In this document: positions 8,827 through 18,118 of the stretch, piece after piece
How the letters are laid out: the number at the start of each line of letters is the position of its first letter
Position numbering within the stretch: position 1 is the stretch's first letter
NCBI GenBank assembly: GCA_049325415.1
Contig: JBMOLL010000022.1
Location: 1-64,000, forward strand
From: JBMOLL01 sp049325415
Lineage (GTDB): Bacteria; Bacteroidota; Bacteroidia; Bacteroidales; GCA-2748055
Reading direction: 5' to 3'
Length of the DNA stretch: 64,000 nt
The notes under the pieces: model-generated
Database searches by the model: none
The model's input: the letters and a program-made list of their open reading frames with translations, nothing else
What the model was told of the DNA's origin: nothing
Translations under genes and position numbers: made by a program

Positions 8827-9885
8827 ATGAAATTCAGACAAAAATTCGTCATACTCCTCTTTACCCTGATCTTTTTCTCCGGCATGGCCATGGCTGCCTG
8901 TACAGGGAGAAAGGACGGAGGCAAACACTGCCGTAAATGCGCCACACCTGAACCCGGCACCTATATCGACCGCAAGGCACTTTTGATTGTGAAGAACGTA
9001 AACCAGTTTGTCAAGAATCCGAAGAAATCCCTGAAACTGACTTCCACTCTTGGTAATCTGCTCGAGCCCAGGGTAAAACTTGTGACCGATACCACAATCT
9101 TCCAGGACAGCCTCAGTATTCCCCTTCGCATTTATTATCCGAAAGCTGCTCTCAGAAACAAACCTGCACCCATGATCTTTTTTATTCACGGCGGGGCTTT
9201 TATGTACGGAGGGATTGAATCCTATGAGATGCTGATGAAGAAACTGAGCCGGGAATCGGGGTGTATTGTGGTGTCGGTGGAATACCGACTGGCGCCGGAA
9301 CATCCCTTTCCTGCCGGATTCAACGACTGTTATGCCGCACTTATCTGGCTTTCTCTCCATGCCACGGAGCTTGGATCTGATCCCGCGATGATTTCCGTCA
9401 TGGGTGACAGTGCCGGCGGAAACCTTGCTGCCGTTACGGTTCTGAGAAGTCAGCAGGAAAGCGGACCCCGGGTTGCTTCCCTGGCTCTTATTTACCCGTC
9501 GACCACTTTTGCCGACACACTTTATCCTTCAAGAGACTATTTTTCTGGACATTACAGCGAACCCTATTTGCTCTCAGATCAGTTGATGAGAGAAGTCAGG
9601 GAAAGTTACCTGCAGCCGGGTGCAGATATTCAAAATCCGTATGTTTCCCCTCTTTTTGCTGATTTCTCAGGTGATTTTCCACCCACCCTGATCATTACTG
9701 CCCAGTGTGATCCGCTGAGGGATGAGGGAAAACTGCTGGCCGACAGGATGACGGAAGCCGGTGTTCAGGTCACTTATCATATGTATGAAGGGATGATCCA
9801 TGCGTTTTTATCCTTCTATACCCTGCTACCGGAGGGAAAGGATGCACTGGAGGAATTGAGCAGTTTTGTAAATAATAAGGAATAA
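8827..9885 (+). CDS. Exported alpha/beta-hydrolase (HSL-type esterase)
   Basis: 352 aa esterase/lipase-like enzyme of the hormone-sensitive-lipase family. Numbering from the ATG at 8827: signal peptide 1-24 (AMA-AC, possibly a lipoprotein Cys25); oxyanion motif HGGAF at 121-125; nucleophile elbow GDSAGG with Ser195; Asp295 in CDPLRD; His325 in MIHAF. All triad members are therefore present. It hydrolyses short acyl esters or related bonds in the envelope; natural substrate unknown. A TTG start 36 bp upstream would bury the signal peptide behind charged residues, so ATG is preferred. The Rieske oxygenase gene starts 2 bp after its stop codon, which implies one transcript. Confidence 0.85.
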   Translation: MKFRQKFVILLFTLIFFSGMAMAACTGRKDGGKHCRKCATPEPGTYIDRKALLIVKNVNQFVKNPKKSLKLTSTLGNLLEPRVKLVTDTTIFQDSLSIPLRIYYPKAALRNKPAPMIFFIHGGAFMYGGIESYEMLMKKLSRESGCIVVSVEYRLAPEHPFPAGFNDCYAALIWLSLHATELGSDPAMISVMGDSAGGNLAAVTVLRSQQESGPRVASLALIYPSTTFADTLYPSRDYFSGHYSEPYLLSDQLMREVRESYLQPGADIQNPYVSPLFADFSGDFPPTLIITAQCDPLRDEGKLLADRMTEAGVQVTYHMYEGMIHAFLSFYTLLPEGKDALEELSSFVNNKE

Positions 9886-9887
9886 AG

Positions 9888-10883
9888 ATGATACGTAATC
9901 AATGGTATGTTGTTCTTGAATCCGCTGAACTCAGAAAGGCCCCCTTGGGAGTGGTACGTATGGGAGAAAAACTGGTATTCTGGAGGGATTCGGAAAACAA
10001 GGTACACTGCCTGCCCGACCGTTGCAGCCACCGCAGGGTGCAGCTCAGCCTGGGAGAAGTTGTTGACGGCCGTCTGCAGTGTCCGTTCCATGGCCTTCAA
10101 TTCGACGGACAGGGAAAATGTTGCCTCATTCCCGCGAACGGCAGGAATGCTGAAGTGCCTGAACGCTTTTCCATTGAAGGATACGAAACCCGGGAAATGC
10201 ACGGCTTCATCTGGATCTTCTGGGGCGAAAGAAACGCTGCGGAAGGAGATCCGGCTTACTTCACCAATATTGACGGATCGTTTCATTATCTGACACGGCA
10301 GGACCCCTGGGCAGTGCATTATTCAAGGGTTATTGAAAACCAGCTGGACGTGGTGCATCTGCCCTTTATCCATAAAAAAACCATCGGAAGAGGAGGAAAA
10401 ACACTTGTAGACGGACCCAAAACGCGATGGACCGACAACCAGAAGTTTCACCTGTATGTCTATAACCGTCACGACGACGGCACCTCTCCGAAAAAACCTT
10501 CCGAGCTTCCCGACGGGAGCGATGAAAAACAGCATCTGGAGTTTATCTTTCCCAACCTCTGGCAGAACTATCTGACACCAAAAATGAGGATCGTCGCTGC
10601 CTTTGTACCGGTAGATGAAGAAAACACCCTGATGTACATCCGGTTTTTTCAGAAGTTCATCAAACTTCCGCCATTCCGGGAACTGCTGACCTGGCTGTTC
10701 ATGCCCATGAATCTCCGGATAGCGCATGAAGATCGCCGGGTGGTGATCACCCATGAACCGAAGAAAAGCAGTTTCCGAAGCAAGGAGAACCTGATACAGG
10801 GGGATATACCGGTAATTGAGTACCGCAAACGGCGGCAGGAACTGATGGACGGAAAAAACGCCGTTCCTGAAGAAAAAGGCTGA
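9888..10883 (+). CDS. Rieske non-haem iron oxygenase, large subunit type
   Basis: 331 aa cytoplasmic oxygenase. The Rieske [2Fe-2S] ligands are C46/H48 and C65/H68 (CSH ... CPFH). The mononuclear iron site fits D154, H157 and H162 in DVVHLPFIH, with the third ligand further on not identified. The length and the closely spaced H-x4-H fit the pheophorbide a oxygenase/vanillate demethylase group, which catalyses oxidative demethylation or hydroxylation with electrons from a separate reductase; no reductase gene is adjacent. It is cotranscribed with the exported esterase (2 bp gap), suggesting the esterase may release the oxygenase substrate. The enzyme needs O2, so the host is at least oxygen-tolerant. 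Confidence 0.85.
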   Translation: MIRNQWYVVLESAELRKAPLGVVRMGEKLVFWRDSENKVHCLPDRCSHRRVQLSLGEVVDGRLQCPFHGLQFDGQGKCCLIPANGRNAEVPERFSIEGYETREMHGFIWIFWGERNAAEGDPAYFTNIDGSFHYLTRQDPWAVHYSRVIENQLDVVHLPFIHKKTIGRGGKTLVDGPKTRWTDNQKFHLYVYNRHDDGTSPKKPSELPDGSDEKQHLEFIFPNLWQNYLTPKMRIVAAFVPVDEENTLMYIRFFQKFIKLPPFRELLTWLFMPMNLRIAHEDRRVVITHEPKKSSFRSKENLIQGDIPVIEYRKRRQELMDGKNAVPEEKG

Positions 10884-10992
10884 TATCCTGTACCTTCAGG
10901 GCTTGCTGGTTCAAAAAGCCGGGGAGCATCAAAATTCCCCTGTATGCGTTAGGATATTAATGGCTTATTCGTATTTTAGCAGGTTATAAGCC

Positions 10993-13395
10993 ATGTCAGG
11001 ACCTAACTTTACAATAGCCTTCCGGAATCTCAGGAGGAATCTCCTGTACAATCTCATTGTGATCGGAGGCATGTCGCTTGGAATGGCTGTTCTGCTGGCA
11101 GTATTTCACTGGTCGGTCTGGCATTTCAGCTTCGACCGCAGTTTCCCCGGTTATCAGAATATTTACCGTCTCACCATTGAAAAGCAGGATGAAAATACGG
11201 TTGTACACCCCGCCAGGATCCTGTACGGGGATATTCCCAATGAGATCAGAAAGTCGGATGAATTTCCCGAGTTCCAGGCTTTTACAAGGCTTGCCCCTTT
11301 CCGTCAGGCTGTGCTGAAGATCGATGAGTTCTCGTTCTATGATGAGTATACCTATTCCTGTGACAGCAATTTCCTAAAAATGTTTCCGGTAAAGGTCCTT
11401 CAGGGGAATCCTGATCTGATGCTTGCCGAACCATATTCCATTGTGTTGACCAAAAGCACGGCAAAAAAATATTTTGGTGACAGGGACCCGATGAATCAGG
11501 CCATCGAATTGCTCCACCAGTTCAATATCGAATTTAATACCTATACCGTCACCGGGATCATAGAAGATTTTCCTGAAAATTCGCATTTCAGGATCAATGC
11601 CCTGACTTCCTTTGATAATCCGGATGAATACGACGGGACCTCCTGGGTATATGTCAGGCTTGCCCCGAACTGCGATACGGAGAAACTCCTGAACAGAATA
11701 CCCGGGTTTATTTCAGAACATATCGATGCCGAATATGGCAAAACTGTCCGGGCCCATATACAGAAACTGACCGACATCCACCTCAGATCGGATAAACCAC
11801 GTGAGATCCAGCCAAACAGCAGCTATTCCTCCCTGCTGATCCTGATCATTGCCGCCATCCTGGTTTTTCTTCTCGGATGGTTTAATTTCACCCTGCTTTC
11901 CTACAGCCAGAAACATCTTTCCATGAACCGTTACATCATTCAGTGGCAGATGGGAGCGGGAAAACGGGACTTTTTTAAGCAGAATTTGAGCGACAACCTG
12001 ATAACCGGCACCATATCCCTGATAATAAGTATATTACTTTTTTACCTTTTGCAGAAACCTGCCAACACCTTTCTTGGTTTCAATATTATTAACGATCCGG
12101 TGATCACGGTATCCGGTATCTTTTTCCTCATAATTTTCCTGCTGCTGACCACGATTGTCACTTCCTTTATATCAACCAGAGGGCTTTATACTACCCTCTC
12201 GCAAAGGTATCTTTCCAATAAACCGGTTGGAAAAAAGGAATCGTGGGGAAGAACATGGTTCATCCGCCTGGTGATCATCCTTGAATTTGTGATCACCTTT
12301 GTCCTGATGGTCAACCTGACGATGGTGAGGGTACATACAACAAGGTCCATTGAGGATCAGATGGGGTCGACCGACAGTACAACCATACAGATCCCCGACC
12401 TGCCACGTTACATAGTGAACAGGTACAGAATATTCAAAGAGTTGCTTGCCTCTCACCCGCAAATAAGTGAAGTAACGGCGACCATGGAGGTACCCACCGG
12501 TGTAGCCCAGGATGCCTTCAGGTTCAGTATCGACGGACAGTCGTTCCAGGAAAAGTACCTGTATTATTTTCCGGTTGACACCAATTTTCTCCGTTTCTAT
12601 AAAATTGATCTGCTCTATGGCTATGATTTCCGTTCGGACTACTCCGAAATAGATTCATCCGACACCTACATCCTGAATGAGACGGCGGCCCGGATGATTA
12701 ATTATGAAGATCCGGAATCACTGATCGGAAGCACTTTTGAACTTGATTTTGATCCTCCCGGTTTTATATTTCCCGGCAAGATTGTAGGAATCTGCAGCGA
12801 TTTCCAGTTTTCCGGGCCATCGGTCAAGCAACAGCCCATGATTATCTCGCCGAAGGAGACCTGGCTTCTGTGCTTTACGGTACGCTACAATGGTGAAGCG
12901 GCTGAGGCCATTACAATTATTGAGGATACCTGGAAGGAGCTCTTCCCCGGTTATCCTTTCCGCTATGAATTTACAGTCGACCTTTACCAGGAACTTTACA
13001 ATACCGAACTGATCATAATACATCTTCTGGCTGCTTTCACACTGATATCCCTCCTGATCGCGGGAACGGGGCTTTTTGCCCTGAGCGGGTATTTCATGGA
13101 CAGGAAAATGTACGTATCCGCCCTGAAAAAGGTAAACGGGGCAAGCATGGGTGCCATCCTGCTACCGGAGTTGAGGTATTACATGATCCTTTCGCTGGTA
13201 TCCACCTTGTTTTCAGTTCCGCTGGCCTGGTTCCTGATCAGCAGGTGGATCCGCAATTTTGCCGAACAGATGTCCACTCCCTGGTGGATCTATGTTTCCA
13301 GTATGCTGATCCTTATTGTATTCAGCAGTATTGCCGTGCTCTATCATTCGGTAAGGCTGGCAAGGTCGAATCCGATCAGCATTCTCAGGAAATAA
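10993..13395 (+). CDS. FtsX/MacB-type ABC permease
   Basis: 800 aa inner-membrane protein typical of Bacteroidota FtsX-like permeases with two MacB-PCD/FtsX repeats. The N-terminal FRNLRRN motif precedes TM1 (about 19-39), then a periplasmic domain (40-278), TM2 (280-302), TM3 (about 338-353), TM4 (371-391), TM5 (424-443), a second periplasmic domain, and three final TM segments after about residue 670. The C-terminal SNPISILRK is characteristic. Such proteins act in tripartite efflux, lipoprotein release or signal transduction by mechanotransmission. No ATPase or adaptor gene is adjacent, so it must use a partner encoded elsewhere. A weak -7 (TATTTTAG, 10972-10979) lies close upstream. Confidence 0.85.
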   Translation: MSGPNFTIAFRNLRRNLLYNLIVIGGMSLGMAVLLAVFHWSVWHFSFDRSFPGYQNIYRLTIEKQDENTVVHPARILYGDIPNEIRKSDEFPEFQAFTRLAPFRQAVLKIDEFSFYDEYTYSCDSNFLKMFPVKVLQGNPDLMLAEPYSIVLTKSTAKKYFGDRDPMNQAIELLHQFNIEFNTYTVTGIIEDFPENSHFRINALTSFDNPDEYDGTSWVYVRLAPNCDTEKLLNRIPGFISEHIDAEYGKTVRAHIQKLTDIHLRSDKPREIQPNSSYSSLLILIIAAILVFLLGWFNFTLLSYSQKHLSMNRYIIQWQMGAGKRDFFKQNLSDNLITGTISLIISILLFYLLQKPANTFLGFNIINDPVITVSGIFFLIIFLLLTTIVTSFISTRGLYTTLSQRYLSNKPVGKKESWGRTWFIRLVIILEFVITFVLMVNLTMVRVHTTRSIEDQMGSTDSTTIQIPDLPRYIVNRYRIFKELLASHPQISEVTATMEVPTGVAQDAFRFSIDGQSFQEKYLYYFPVDTNFLRFYKIDLLYGYDFRSDYSEIDSSDTYILNETAARMINYEDPESLIGSTFELDFDPPGFIFPGKIVGICSDFQFSGPSVKQQPMIISPKETWLLCFTVRYNGEAAEAITIIEDTWKELFPGYPFRYEFTVDLYQELYNTELIIIHLLAAFTLISLLIAGTGLFALSGYFMDRKMYVSALKKVNGASMGAILLPELRYYMILSLVSTLFSVPLAWFLISRWIRNFAEQMSTPWWIYVSSMLILIVFSSIAVLYHSVRLARSNPISILRK

Positions 13396-13524
13396 ATTAG
13401 GAATTATTAACATCTTTCCGGAGCATTATCATTGAACTACAGGAAATTTTGAGGTATTTTGAACGTTTCATTCTTGCATCTTCGCCCGGGAAGATAAATT
13501 CAACTTCAATCGAAACAGTCTGAC

Positions 13525-15816
13525 ATGAAATACCGTACCATTCTTTTACTGCTCCTCCCCTGCATATCACAGCTCAATGCACAACTAACGGATCTTTCAC
13601 CCGAATCGGGGGAAAAGTCCTGGCAGGCAAGCTGGATATACTGTCCCGGAGAGTCGGAATATGAACCTGCCCTTTACCTTTTCAGGAACAGTTTTACCCT
13701 TGCGGATATCCCTGACCAAATGCGGGTTTTTGTCACCGCGGGAAAGCCCTTCATTCTCTATCTGAACGGGCAGCCGCTTTTAAGCGGTCCGGCACCCTCC
13801 GATCCGCAGCACTGGTATTATAACAGCATTGACCTGAAACCGTACCTTGTTGCGGGAGAGAATGTCCTCGCAGCAGAACTGGTCAGTATCGGTGATGCTG
13901 AGCCAGCAACCTGGATGAGTCATAATAATGGGTTTATCCTTCAATCAGAAGATCCTGATTTTAAAACCCTTAACACACCCGGAAACTGGAAGGTCAGTCT
14001 TTTTCGGGGGATAAAGGGGTCTTTCTCGGGGATGGTCCCCGACTTAACCATCGATACCGAAGCGAGTGCCTATCCCTGGAACTGGAAAACGGCCGGCTTT
14101 GATGATGCCGGCTGGCCGACGCCTTTCACGGGAAGGCATGGTGCCCCGGCAGGCAGCTCTCCCCGTATCGGATATGCTTTATATCCGGCCATAAAGGAAA
14201 GGGGTGACTTTGTGCCTGTCGAACCGGAAATAATTACTGATAAAGCTGAAACAAGCGGAGGAAAAAGCAATATACATTCTGCAGATCAGCCAGACGGAAC
14301 GAATATTCGTCAGATGGTCCTGGATTGCAGAAAGACGCTCCGTGGTCTGCCTGTCGTGGTGCTGAGCGGTGGCAAAGGCAGTAAAATCAGAATACAGACA
14401 GGGATTACCGGCGCATTTAATGAAAAAGACCCCGGCGCTGTTTTTACCCTGGTACCAGACGGAGGGCAGAACAGGGAGTATGTGCTTCCGCCGGCCGGAC
14501 CGTTCCGTTATATCCGGTTTTCGGTAGAAAAGGGCACAACTCCGCCCGAACTTCACTCGCTCACTGTTCTGAAAAACAGGGATAAAGCCCGGTCAGAGGC
14601 CTCATTTTCATGCGATAAGCCGGAACTGGAATCTGCCTGGAATGAGTCGGTAGCTAGGGCTGAAATTAATTCGGGGGATCTGTTCACAGACTTTCCCACC
14701 GGGGGCCGACAGATCGCGGAAACGGCCCGCCAACAGGCCCTTGCATCCTACATCCTGACCGGTAATCCGGAGGCAGGCAGGAAATGCATTCTCGATTTTT
14801 ATCATTCCATCGTCCCGGAGGGATTGACGCTGGGCAGCTATCCCGACACCGATCCGTTTATTGCCCCTACTGCTTCGCTTGACTGGATTGCCATGTTGTA
14901 TGACTATCTGTGGTATGTTCCCGATGAGCAATTCGTATTTGATATGCTTATCCCGGTCCAGAATATCCTGAGCTGGTTTGAGTACAGGATTGATGAGCAA
15001 AGCGGGATGGTTGGCAGGATCGGCTATGGCTGCGGTGAAGAAGGTTCTTTCGGAAGATCCGGAATCAGCGAGAGCGAGCTCACAGGCCTTGACGAGAATG
15101 CCGGCAGAGGCAATTCTGCCGCACTGACGCTCCGCTTTGCCCTCTCGCTTGATCAGGCTTCTGGCTTATTCAATTATTTCGGCTATGAGGAAATTGCCCG
15201 CAGTTACTCTTCGCTGGCCGACAGTCTAAAGGAATCCACCTTTCAGCTCTGCTGGAACGAAGAAAAAGAAATGATGGCTGATTATCCCGGATCCGAAAAA
15301 TTCTGTGCCTATACTCAGTTCCTCAGTGTGCTGACCGATGCCGTTAAAAAAGACAGGCAGGCACTTCTGACCGACCGCACCGTACAATCGGATCTCACAG
15401 AAAATATGTCTCCCTTGCTCAGCATTTATATGTGGAATGCGATGCTCAAATCAGGCATGGCACAAAAAATCCCGCAGCATGGCCGGTTATATATCCCATC
15501 GGCAGAAGATCAGTCGTCGGTGTCTGCAGCCCAGATTTATGCCTTTTTTACCGGAATTGCCGGAATAAAGCCCGGTGACTATGGTTTTAAAAAAATCATA
15601 ATCGAACCCCATCCCGGTCAACTCGGAAAAATTTCTGCCCGGATGCCCTTCGATGGGGAAATTATTTCCATGGATCTGGATTTCAGCCAGAACGGAGGAG
15701 TTAAAGGCTGGATCAGTCTTCCGAAGAAACTTGACGGGATTTTTGTCTGGTACGGCAAGACCCAGGACCTGAAACCGGGCAAACAATTTATATCCATTCA
15801 AAACAAGTTTAAGTAA
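13525..15816 (+). CDS. GH78 rhamnosidase-like exported protein, active site degenerate
   Basis: 763 aa with signal peptide (cleavage after NAQ, residue 20). Architecture follows bacterial alpha-L-rhamnosidases: beta-sandwich (WQASWIYCPGESEYEPALYL region), second sandwich with GW-type segments (about 160-350), an (alpha/alpha)6 barrel from about 360, and a C-terminal sheet (IIIEPHPGQLGKISA). The family's motif, usually D-C-P-x-R-E-R-x-G-W-T-G-D, reads here DFPTGGRQIAETA (389-401): the Asp remains, but the positions of the second and third acids are G394 and A401. The usual tryptophan-glutamate and histidine segment before the last helices is also shortened. It may be a binding protein, a divergent enzyme or one using E399. 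Flanked by an FtsX permease and doxX on the same strand. Confidence 0.7.
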   Translation: MKYRTILLLLLPCISQLNAQLTDLSPESGEKSWQASWIYCPGESEYEPALYLFRNSFTLADIPDQMRVFVTAGKPFILYLNGQPLLSGPAPSDPQHWYYNSIDLKPYLVAGENVLAAELVSIGDAEPATWMSHNNGFILQSEDPDFKTLNTPGNWKVSLFRGIKGSFSGMVPDLTIDTEASAYPWNWKTAGFDDAGWPTPFTGRHGAPAGSSPRIGYALYPAIKERGDFVPVEPEIITDKAETSGGKSNIHSADQPDGTNIRQMVLDCRKTLRGLPVVVLSGGKGSKIRIQTGITGAFNEKDPGAVFTLVPDGGQNREYVLPPAGPFRYIRFSVEKGTTPPELHSLTVLKNRDKARSEASFSCDKPELESAWNESVARAEINSGDLFTDFPTGGRQIAETARQQALASYILTGNPEAGRKCILDFYHSIVPEGLTLGSYPDTDPFIAPTASLDWIAMLYDYLWYVPDEQFVFDMLIPVQNILSWFEYRIDEQSGMVGRIGYGCGEEGSFGRSGISESELTGLDENAGRGNSAALTLRFALSLDQASGLFNYFGYEEIARSYSSLADSLKESTFQLCWNEEKEMMADYPGSEKFCAYTQFLSVLTDAVKKDRQALLTDRTVQSDLTENMSPLLSIYMWNAMLKSGMAQKIPQHGRLYIPSAEDQSSVSAAQIYAFFTGIAGIKPGDYGFKKIIIEPHPGQLGKISARMPFDGEIISMDLDFSQNGGVKGWISLPKKLDGIFVWYGKTQDLKPGKQFISIQNKFK

Positions 15817-15835
15817 GTCAAAAATATTTTTTTGC

Positions 15836-15843
15836 TATTTTTG
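15836..15843 (+). promoter_or_regulatory. Putative -7 element of the doxX operon
   Basis: TATTTTTG is a perfect TAnnTTTG match, 44 bp before ATG 15888, in an AT-rich stretch just after the GH78-like stop codon. No clear TTG lies at the -33 distance. Confidence 0.4.
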
Positions 15844-15887
15844 AAAACTTCGTATTTCCGAAGAACAAACATCGAAAAATTCAAATC

Positions 15888-16370
15888 ATGTCTGAGGCAA
15901 AAATCCACGCATATTCCAGTGGTCAGTTAACTGCATTGGCCCTTCTTAGGATTGTCATCGGTTGGCATTTTCTGTACGAAGGGGTTGTCAAACTTATGAA
16001 TCCCAACTGGTCGTCGCTTGGCTACCTGATGGATTCAAAGGGGCTACTGTCGAACCTGTTCCAGACTATGGCAGGTAATCCGGATATTCTTCGGATCGTA
16101 GACTTCCTGAATGTTTGGGGACTAACACTTGTCGGTGCCGGGTTGATCCTCGGGTTGTTTACCAATATTTCGATCATTGGTGGCATGGTCATGCTGGCAT
16201 TTTACTACCTGTCCCATCCCCCACTGATCGACGTCAGCTATGCCATACCCAGCGAAGGCAGTTACCTTTTTGTTAACAAGAACCTTATCGAGATGGTAGC
16301 GCTGGGAGTCATCCTCCTGTTCCCAACAGGATGGTATATAGGCCTCGACAGGTTAATATTCAGAAAATAA
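15888..16370 (+). CDS. DoxX-family integral membrane protein
   Basis: 160 aa, four predicted transmembrane helices, starting with ALALLRIVIGWHFLYEGVVK, the classic DoxX/DoxD opening with an arginine and histidine in the first helix. Homologues include the small subunit of archaeal thiosulfate:quinone oxidoreductase and many uncharacterised quinone-linked membrane proteins. In Bacteroidota DoxX is often encoded beside exported Gfo/Idh/MocA oxidoreductases, as here: the next gene starts 21 bp downstream. A likely reading is that DoxX passes electrons from the sugar dehydrogenase to quinone; this is inference from neighbourhood only. Confidence 0.85.
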   Translation: MSEAKIHAYSSGQLTALALLRIVIGWHFLYEGVVKLMNPNWSSLGYLMDSKGLLSNLFQTMAGNPDILRIVDFLNVWGLTLVGAGLILGLFTNISIIGGMVMLAFYYLSHPPLIDVSYAIPSEGSYLFVNKNLIEMVALGVILLFPTGWYIGLDRLIFRK

Positions 16371-16391
16371 CGCTTCAGTAATTCAGAAATC

Positions 16392-18005
16392 ATGCCGGAA
16401 GAAAAAAATAATATCCCCAGCGATAATACCGGAAATGACCGGTCGAGAAAAATGGAACGCCGTGAAGTGCTCAGGAGTCTTGCCACCGTTCCTGTTTTGG
16501 GTGTATTCGCCTACGGGGTGTGGAAAAAGAAAAAACTTGATCACTACCGCAACAACAATATCCGTGAGATACTGAATCTGAGTTCAGTCGAACCTGCGGA
16601 GGCAAAAAAAGTATTTGACGGGGAGCCCGTTCGTCTCGGAATTATTGGTTACGGTATTCGTGGTGAGCAGTTGCTTCGTGCAGCCGGTTTTGCTCAGCCC
16701 TCCATACTCGAGGACTGGAAGAATGCAGCCTTACAGAACAATGCGGATCATCGCTACAGTGATTTCCTTGAACAGGATGATCTGAATGTTGTGGTCAACG
16801 GCGTATGCGACCTGTTCGACAAAAGAGTTGAAAGTGCTGCGGCAGCATCGGCAAATTCCGGGCGGGAAGGTCTGAATGGCAAGTTTGGCAAACAGGCTAA
16901 GAAATACAAGGATTACAGAGAACTCCTGGCAGCCGACGATATTGATGCCGTCATTATTGCCACCCCTGACCACTGGCATGCCAGGATCATCATTGATGCG
17001 GCAAGGGCCGGTAAGCATATTTATTCTGAAAAAGGTCTTACCCGGACCCTGGAAGAAGTTTTTGCAGTAAGGCAAGCCGTTAAGGATGCGGGCATTATTT
17101 ACCAGCTTGGCCACCAGGGCAGGCAAACTGAGAGTTACAACAAGGCCAGGGAAGCGATTGAAAAGGATGTCCTGGGAAAAATTAACCTGATAGAGGTCTG
17201 CACGAACAGGAATGATCCCAACGGTGCCTGGGTATACGACATTGAGCCGGAAGGTAATGAACAGACGATCGACTGGCGGGCCTTTGAAGATCCCTGCGAA
17301 GTTAAACATCCCTTCAGTCCTGAGCGGTTTTTCCGCTGGAGATGCTGGTGGGATTACGGAACAGGCCTGTCGGGCGACCTGCTTACCCATGAGTACGATG
17401 CCATAAACCAGATCGTGAGAATGGGAATTCCCGAAAGTGCTGTTTCTTCAGGAGGGGTTTATTTCTTTAAAGAAAAAGAGCATTACGTGAAGGAAGTCAG
17501 GGAAGTGCCTGACGTCTGGAATGCCGTCTTCGAATATCCCGACCGGGATTTTACCCTTCTTTACAGTGCCACCCTGGCCAACAACCGCGACAGGGGTAAA
17601 GTAATCATGGGGCACGACGCCAGCATGGAACTGGGTAATAATCTAACCATTTATGCCTGTGGACAAAGTACGCGTTACCGGGAAAAAATTGAAAGCGGGC
17701 TGATCGATCCGAAGGTCCCGATCTATTCTTATATCCCAGGAAGAAAAGAAGTGGATGCCATCGCCTCTCCCACCGAACAGTATTTTGCCGGCCGTGGTTT
17801 ATTGTACACCTACAGGGGCGGAAAAAGATACGATACCACTCATTTGCATATCCGGGAATGGCTGGATGCAATCAGGGAGGGCAAGCAACCGAGCTGCAAT
17901 ATCGACCAGGCTTTTGAGGAGGGGATCAGTGCAGCCATGGCTACAATCTCCCTGAAAGAGAACAGGAAGGTGTTCTGGGACAGGGATAAGGAAGAGGTCT
18001 CCTGA
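16392..18005 (+). CDS. Gfo/Idh/MocA-family oxidoreductase, probably exported
   Basis: 537 aa NAD(P)-dependent oxidoreductase. The N-terminus has a Tat-like ERREVLRS (22-29) followed by a hydrophobic segment to about residue 43, so it is exported or anchored. Rossmann motif GYGIRG at 86-91, PDHWH at 192-196 and SEKGLT at 212-217, equivalent to the family's EKPLT loop. Long insertions relative to classical glucose-fructose oxidoreductase are normal for the Bacteroidota subgroup. Members oxidise the C3 hydroxyl of glycosides or act on 3-keto sugars, sometimes with a tightly bound cofactor. The doxX gene lies 21 bp upstream and a strong hairpin terminator follows, giving a two-gene operon. Confidence 0.85.
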   Translation: MPEEKNNIPSDNTGNDRSRKMERREVLRSLATVPVLGVFAYGVWKKKKLDHYRNNNIREILNLSSVEPAEAKKVFDGEPVRLGIIGYGIRGEQLLRAAGFAQPSILEDWKNAALQNNADHRYSDFLEQDDLNVVVNGVCDLFDKRVESAAAASANSGREGLNGKFGKQAKKYKDYRELLAADDIDAVIIATPDHWHARIIIDAARAGKHIYSEKGLTRTLEEVFAVRQAVKDAGIIYQLGHQGRQTESYNKAREAIEKDVLGKINLIEVCTNRNDPNGAWVYDIEPEGNEQTIDWRAFEDPCEVKHPFSPERFFRWRCWWDYGTGLSGDLLTHEYDAINQIVRMGIPESAVSSGGVYFFKEKEHYVKEVREVPDVWNAVFEYPDRDFTLLYSATLANNRDRGKVIMGHDASMELGNNLTIYACGQSTRYREKIESGLIDPKVPIYSYIPGRKEVDAIASPTEQYFAGRGLLYTYRGGKRYDTTHLHIREWLDAIREGKQPSCNIDQAFEEGISAAMATISLKENRKVFWDRDKEEVS

Positions 18006-18030
18006 TCCTGAACGGGCCATCTTTTAATAA

Positions 18031-18070
18031 TGATAATTGCTACTTTGATGAGCAATTATCATTTTTTTTT
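18031..18070 (+). terminator. Rho-independent terminator after the doxX operon
   Basis: Perfect 11-bp stem (18031-18041 with 18051-18061), 9-nt loop, followed by a run of nine T. Confidence 0.85.
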
Positions 18071-18118
18071 GTTATATGCACAACATGAACCCTCAGATAG
18101 GAAAGTAAACACGAAACT

